Source: Pseudoscleropodium purum (taxonomy: Eukaryota > Streptophyta > Bryopsida > Hypnales > Brachytheciaceae). From it: 64,000 bases of DNA. A program made the position numbers and the translations under genes. This document shows, piece after piece, positions 58,991 through 64,000 of this stretch; within the stretch, counting starts at the first letter, position 1; each line of letters starts with the position of its first letter. Where the stretch lies: the NCBI GenBank assembly GCA_963969395.1, contig OZ017798.1, forward strand, positions 10,842,173 through 10,906,172, given 5' to 3'. The notes under the pieces are model-generated. The model had not been told where the DNA came from. It was given only the letters and a program-made list of their open reading frames with translations, and searched no databases.

Positions 58991-59224
58991 TTGGCTCTTG
59001 ATTTGGCTTCATGTCTACCACTAGAAAGTCGTCTTGTGAGTATCCTGTTGGATACGTAAATAAAAAATTTCAACTGTTCACAATAAAATTCTCCATCGAT
59101 TTATTCACAACAGAATTCAAGATCAGTATTGCTCAGTACAGATTTGGTATGGATAACTGCAAGCACAAACTCGAAACACAAACTCGGCATGGAGGAGGCG
59201 TGCAAAGAGGCAGAGAATAGTATC

Positions 59225-59985
59225 AAACAGAAATGGTGGCGTCATTTTGTGGTTCCCACAACTGTTTATACCTGACGTTAGGGTTTGAGAAAATCGAGTA
59301 AGGTAAGCCCTCCTCGATTGCCCGCGGCAGAATGCGGCTGCGGATGTGCTTGGCAGTACTCGCAGTCCTCTCAAACCGAATTTCGATCGATTCACGATTT
59401 TCCATAAGCTCCAGACGCTTTGCCGGTACCCAGGGATGGCACAGGTTGGACGATTCGCAAGCTTCTAATAACAAAGGCTTACATCCATGTCCCTCTGGAT
59501 TGCTATGACGGCATCACTTCGCGGATGGGAATTTGATCTTTTTGACACATTTCGATGACAATCTGGCGAATAACACCAGAAAGTACTCTATCGCCTAGAG
59601 CTGTTGTCTGCACCCCCACACCATGGTTCGTTGCAACGACAAAGAAGTTCAAATCGAACCTTCCAAAAGTTCATCCCCAGCGTTGGACAACAAGATTTCG
59701 GTTGCACCGACCGGCTTCGCCTTCTCCAGGGGTTCACGGGTGCTTCCCACGCCGAGTATTTGGCAAAAGGGGTGGTCACGCCCGGATCCTCGCACTGCCA
59801 TATGCAGAGGAATGAGCGTCGCTCTTGGGACATAATTTGATAAACGAATACTGATGTTCCAGCAGAGATCGACAGGGGGAATGGTCATCAGGCGGAACCA
59901 GCTCGCTGATGTTGAGTTCCTCGCCAAATCCTCGAAACGACAATGCTCTCTGGAGCCCAGCTTGCCATAGCCAGCTCAATCTGTC
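59225..59985 (-). pseudogene. Class IV PLP-dependent aminotransferase-like fragment, degenerate
   Basis: On the minus strand, blocks typical of branched-chain/D-amino-acid aminotransferase-like proteins follow each other: EKAKPVGATEILLSNAGDEL, LEGSI, then NFFVVATNHGVGVQTTALG, DRVLSGVIRQIVIE, IPIREVMPS, AFVIRSLRIVQPV and AIEEGLPYS. They lie in several frames. A 1-bp loss near 59650 breaks the LEGS-x-x-NFF motif that normally lies at the cofactor site, another shift falls near 59720, and TAG 59503-59505 and TAA 59479-59481 stop the frame. Introns are not evident, so it could be a processed copy or a large exon. The N-terminal half is unclear. Confidence 0.68.
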
Positions 59986-60737
59986 ACATATACCACGCCC
60001 TAAACCCTAAAATTTAAACCAAATCAACCGCGAACCATCACTGGTCCCTCAAAGAGAGGATGATGCGGGTCGCTGTCTGCATCAAACTCCGAATCACAAT
60101 GCAGATAAAATCTTGAATTGCAGCAACCAATAAACCTATTGAGTGGGATGCACAGCAATTTCTAACCAGACAAAATGCACGAACCTGCAGAGTTGGCGTG
60201 GCCAGGTCTCGTAATCTCCTCAGGGAATGAGGAAAGTGGTCGGGCATGACCAGGGACGGAATCTGCACAAAGTTCGCCCATCTTCTCCTCATAGGATAAT
60301 TCCAAAATGGAAATGGGGCAAATTTCCTATGTGCCCAAATTCCATTCCTTGTGTATACTCTTCTCATTCTATCATCTCGGGACATTGACAATGGAATTCT
60401 TCAAAGAATCCATAGATAGACATTTCGGATTTCTTCCACAGCAACAAGCACGCCCCATGGATGCCAGTGTCGCGTACACACGAGGCGGACTGGACTTGAG
60501 AAAGACTGCTGCAAGAGAAGAATCTGGAGAATTGCCGCCACGGCGAGGGAGCAACGTCCAAGGTGCACCATCGCCAGCAACTGTGCCCTCCCCGTATGAG
60601 ATATTCTTACAGGGAAATTTGATTGAGATTGTGGCTCATGTAACTTAGAAAGAACTTTGGGGACTAAAAGTATTTGATGAATGATTTTCAAGAAAACTCT
60701 AGAATTGAAGCCTATGGGTAGAGTATTGTGTTTTTGT
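59986..60737. other. GC-richer segment with unassigned short frames
   Basis: A plus-strand frame from ATG 60391 (MEFFKESIDRHFGFLP, 85 codons, ends 60648) and a minus-strand frame 60391-60038 (MRRRWANFVQIPSLVMPDHF) are open. I recognise neither. The minus frame lies upstream of the aminotransferase relic on the same strand and might be part of it. Confidence 0.25.
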
Positions 60738-60779
60738 ATTGAATGCACCTTTTTGGAAACATGAAAAGGTGCATTCAAT
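60738..60779. repeat. Perfect 16-bp hairpin
   Basis: ATTGAATGCACCTTTT (60738-60753) and its exact inverse (60764-60779) around a 10-base loop. It may be a small fold-back element; the flanks show no clear target duplication. Confidence 0.85.
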
Positions 60780-63700
60780 GCAAGGTTGTAAGGCAAGGTG
60801 GGTGCAAAATAATTCAAATTTTTTGCTTTTTGAAAAAATGATTTTTCTAAAATTTTGGCATTCATTTTTAAGAACTAACCCGGCCCTATACTTATGGTAA
60901 TTTATGTTGACTACCTTGGTGACTGAATCACTCCTTCTAAGGTTAAAATATATGATTGATGTCCCACTACTTTTCATTTTGTTTCTAATGTGCAAATGTT
61001 GGTGATTTTGGACATACCTATACAATTGTGAAATATTTCTCTCAAAATTGAGAGTTAGTTCACACAAAGAAAGGGAACATAACCTTGAAAGGATGAGTAA
61101 GGAACAAAAAGATTCACTCTCCTGTTTATACACCCTTGTTATTCCCTTCCAAAATATAATTATAAGATTATTATCCTGTAGGTGTAAATCATTGAATTTC
61201 ATCATCAAATTCTTAGGAATCCCTATAACCTCATGCCATTTACAAAATGACATGTGGAATTATTTTACTGAAATGATGTAAATTTTGTTAGATTTGACCT
61301 TTGCATAGGGTATTAGTTTTCAAAGTAGAAGCATAGTAATATCTATTCATCCTCCTAATGACTTCCTTTAATCAAACACCTTTGAAAGACAAAATACTTA
61401 ACAACCAATGGTTGCCTCAAAGAACTCCAAGCCTCCACTCCCATTGGTTTTTCTTGAAACCTTGTGGCCATTTTGGATGAAGGTGAATGACTATTCAAGG
61501 CAAAAATATAGATGGAGATTTAGGAAGCTTTCACTTTAGAAGCCTCCTACCTTAATTAAAAGGGTTGTGAACATGTGCATTTTAAAATACAAGTATCTGA
61601 AGGTGCAAGAAAGATTCATAATTTGACTTGAGAAGTTCAATCTTGTACACTCATAAAATATTAATGGAAGTGATGCATAAAATTTGCAACTTTTGGAGTG
61701 TATACTATTACTTGAATTGGTATTTTTCCTTATATATTACTACTTTAAGAATACATATCACAAACAATGGAAGTAAAATTCATTTCACTTCATATTATAA
61801 AACTCCAAATTTTATGAAAATAATTTTATATTTTCTTTTTACAATTTAACAAAGTTAGATTTTTGCTTTGAATTGGAACTTAGGGCAAAGTAAAAAGTAG
61901 GCTTTAGACTATATATGACCTTCAATCAAAGTCAATTTCATTGAATAAAAAGTTTCTAGAAGGTTGTAATGTACATTATTGAATGCATTAAAAAGATATT
62001 TATAGATATAGATATTTTACAATGTTAATGTCTTTTTATAGGTGTGTACTTCATTTTATTTTTTATATATAAAACAATCATAAGCCAAATGCTTTTGCTT
62101 ATTAGAAAATTCATTAAATATTGAAGATTTTCATTATTTGAATGCAAATAATAAAACTAGCATTTTTGTTATCTAATTTTGATTGATTTAGAGATTTCAT
62201 CTATTATTTCCAAATTTTCAAATGCTAAGAATAGAAATGGCATTTTTGAAGTCGATTGATGCTTCTAAATGAATTTGATAAAGATCTATAAACTATGTTT
62301 TCAAATTTCACCAAATATATAATTTCTAAATTTTATATTTAACATCTTTGTTTTTTGTGCAAATTTCAAAACAAAGATATAGAATTGATGTTCAAATAGA
62401 AGATTTGAAGCTAAATAAGTAGAGAGGATTTATTGCAAAGATTTCACATAATACATGCATTATTGACATAAGGAAGTACATAAAACAAACTTGTCTATAA
62501 ATATAAAACGGATTAATTTAGATGCCTAAAGACTTGAATACTCATTAAAATTTAATCTTAATTTTTCAAACTATAAACTTGAGGGATCATCCAAAAATTG
62601 TTTGTTGATTCAATAGAACTAATGACTTACTAATGTTGTAAAGATTGTGCTAGCATATTAATGATGAATTCCTAAAGGAATTTTCATACATTTGACTTAC
62701 TATTATAGAACAATATATTTTAAATATACAAATATCCATATCCATAGTTACATGCAATACCTTATTTTCAAAAGAGTGTCACATTTTCTATAGTTTTTTT
62801 TCAAAGTCAAATAAACTTAGGTCAACAAAAGACTAATTTAGATGTTCACATGCAATAAACCTCATTGTTTATCAATATAAACACTTCAGTGGATAGTTTC
62901 AATACTAGTTTCAATATCTACATGTTTTCAACAAATTATAATGCATTTCAACTAAAAAAATCAACAAGTGTTTCAACCTTCAACAAGGAAAAAATATACA
63001 TCTTTTAAGGTATTATATGAAGATATTAAATGTCTCCAAATCAAAATATTTTGTACAACTTCAATACTCCAAATAAAGGTTTCAAATTGTCATATAAGGT
63101 TCTAATTTTCTAAATTACATGATATTGTACATGTGAGTATAGCCTTTAACCACTTTAGAATGTACAATTTTATAGATATTCAAATCCAATATTTTTTTAA
63201 TTTTAAAGATTTAAGAATTTTTTATACTTCTTGCATCAAATACAATGGCATATAGATATTGTTCTTCACAACTACAAGATTATGGAATTCATTGAATCTT
63301 TCTATCTTCACTTCTCAAAATTTTTCAAATTTTTCTTTATTTGATAGATGTAAGAAACTGTCAAAGTGAAGTGTAACATTCAAGGTAAAATATAGCATGA
63401 AACATAAGGGCTTTTTATTTGTTAAAGATCATAAGTTCAAATTTTGAACAATGTTCCAAACACTCAAAAAGTTCATCTAATATTTTTATCCACAATTTCT
63501 TTTTATGGATTTAATTATTAATTTTTGAACATTTTTATTATGTGTAGATGTTCAAATCCATCTCTTAAATTTTTAATAGTTCAAAAAATGCAAGTATGTG
63601 TAACTTCAAAATGAACTTTTCCAATTAAAATATCACCTTTAAAAATGACTATAATAAATAAATATAGTTGATTATCTTTTAGATTCACGTAATAAGGATT

Positions 63701-64000
63701 TTAAGTCTAGATCTAAAAGAAACATAAATCATTTGAAATTGAAAATATCTTACTCAATATCAAATTTAGAAAATAATTGCAAATTTTATTGATAAATATT
63801 AGTAAGTGTATTGGAAGAATCCTATTTCTTTGATATGTCGTACAACTCATAGTTTAGAAATTTTGTCTTAAATTAATCATTATCTAATTCTTCTAATTGT
63901 ACTATATGAAATTTTTAGAAATTTGGACTACTTTTAGCTCCTTAAGGAATTAAAAGATAATATGCAATCCAAAAGCTTCAATAGATTAGAACACAGTTTA
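60780..64000. other. AT-rich interval without genes
   Basis: No coding, RNA or mobile-element signal that I can support; only AT-driven short frames. Confidence 0.5.

Noticed and set aside
60401..61253. Long minus-strand frames around 60.4-61.2 kb
   Set aside because: They are AT-driven or antisense to other frames and have no motif or splice support.

Overview
The window looks like nuclear DNA of a land plant that still makes swimming sperm. It carries plant-only gene families (class III peroxidase, receptor-like kinases, a heavy-metal-associated HPP/HIPP-type protein) next to the 3' part of an axonemal ASH/MSP-domain gene of the HYDIN/DLEC1 kind. Such genes persist in bryophytes, lycophytes, ferns, cycads and Ginkgo but not in flowering plants. 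The short introns (about 80-700 bp) favour a bryophyte or another compact seed-free genome; this is inference. Genes are sparse islands of about 45-55% G+C in very AT-rich, transposon-derived DNA.

Layout. 1-2724: last four exons of the ciliary gene (+). 2.7-7 kb: repeats. 6965-7775: an unrecognised small spliced gene (-), divergent from 8667-11102, an intronless receptor-like kinase with a roughly 420-residue insertion in its activation segment. 11.4-12.2 kb: four diverged tandem repeats. 16.7 and 18.6 kb: two GC-rich hAT-type MITEs with 8-bp target duplications. 20739-21687: four-exon HMA-domain gene (-). 22-46 kb: no convincing gene, but many terminal-inverted-repeat elements, several nested. 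46607-48705: complete four-exon class III peroxidase (+) lacking one canonical cysteine. 48.7-55 kb: more nested elements. 55.5-60 kb: a cluster of decayed genes, namely an L-type lectin receptor kinase (+), an O-methyltransferase fragment (+) and a class IV aminotransferase fragment (-). 60.7-64 kb: AT-rich, no genes seen.

The most notable find is a set of non-autonomous elements flanked by TTAA with terminal inverted repeats beginning CCCCTAAA. At least three length families (about 0.6 kb, 0.8-0.9 kb and about 0.9 kb) occur in ten or more copies. Nested copies give internal proof of insertion: the 0.6 kb family has an uninterrupted copy with a single TTAA exactly where another copy carries a 900-bp element flanked by two TTAA. 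TTAA target choice is the hallmark of piggyBac-type transposases, a superfamily that to my knowledge is not well documented in land plants. Two pairs of the 0.8-0.9 kb family lie head to head and could form long hairpin RNAs.

The living genes do not form an obvious pathway. The peroxidase is secreted to the cell wall, the kinase is membrane-bound, the HMA protein is a likely metal-binding protein and the ciliary gene serves sperm.
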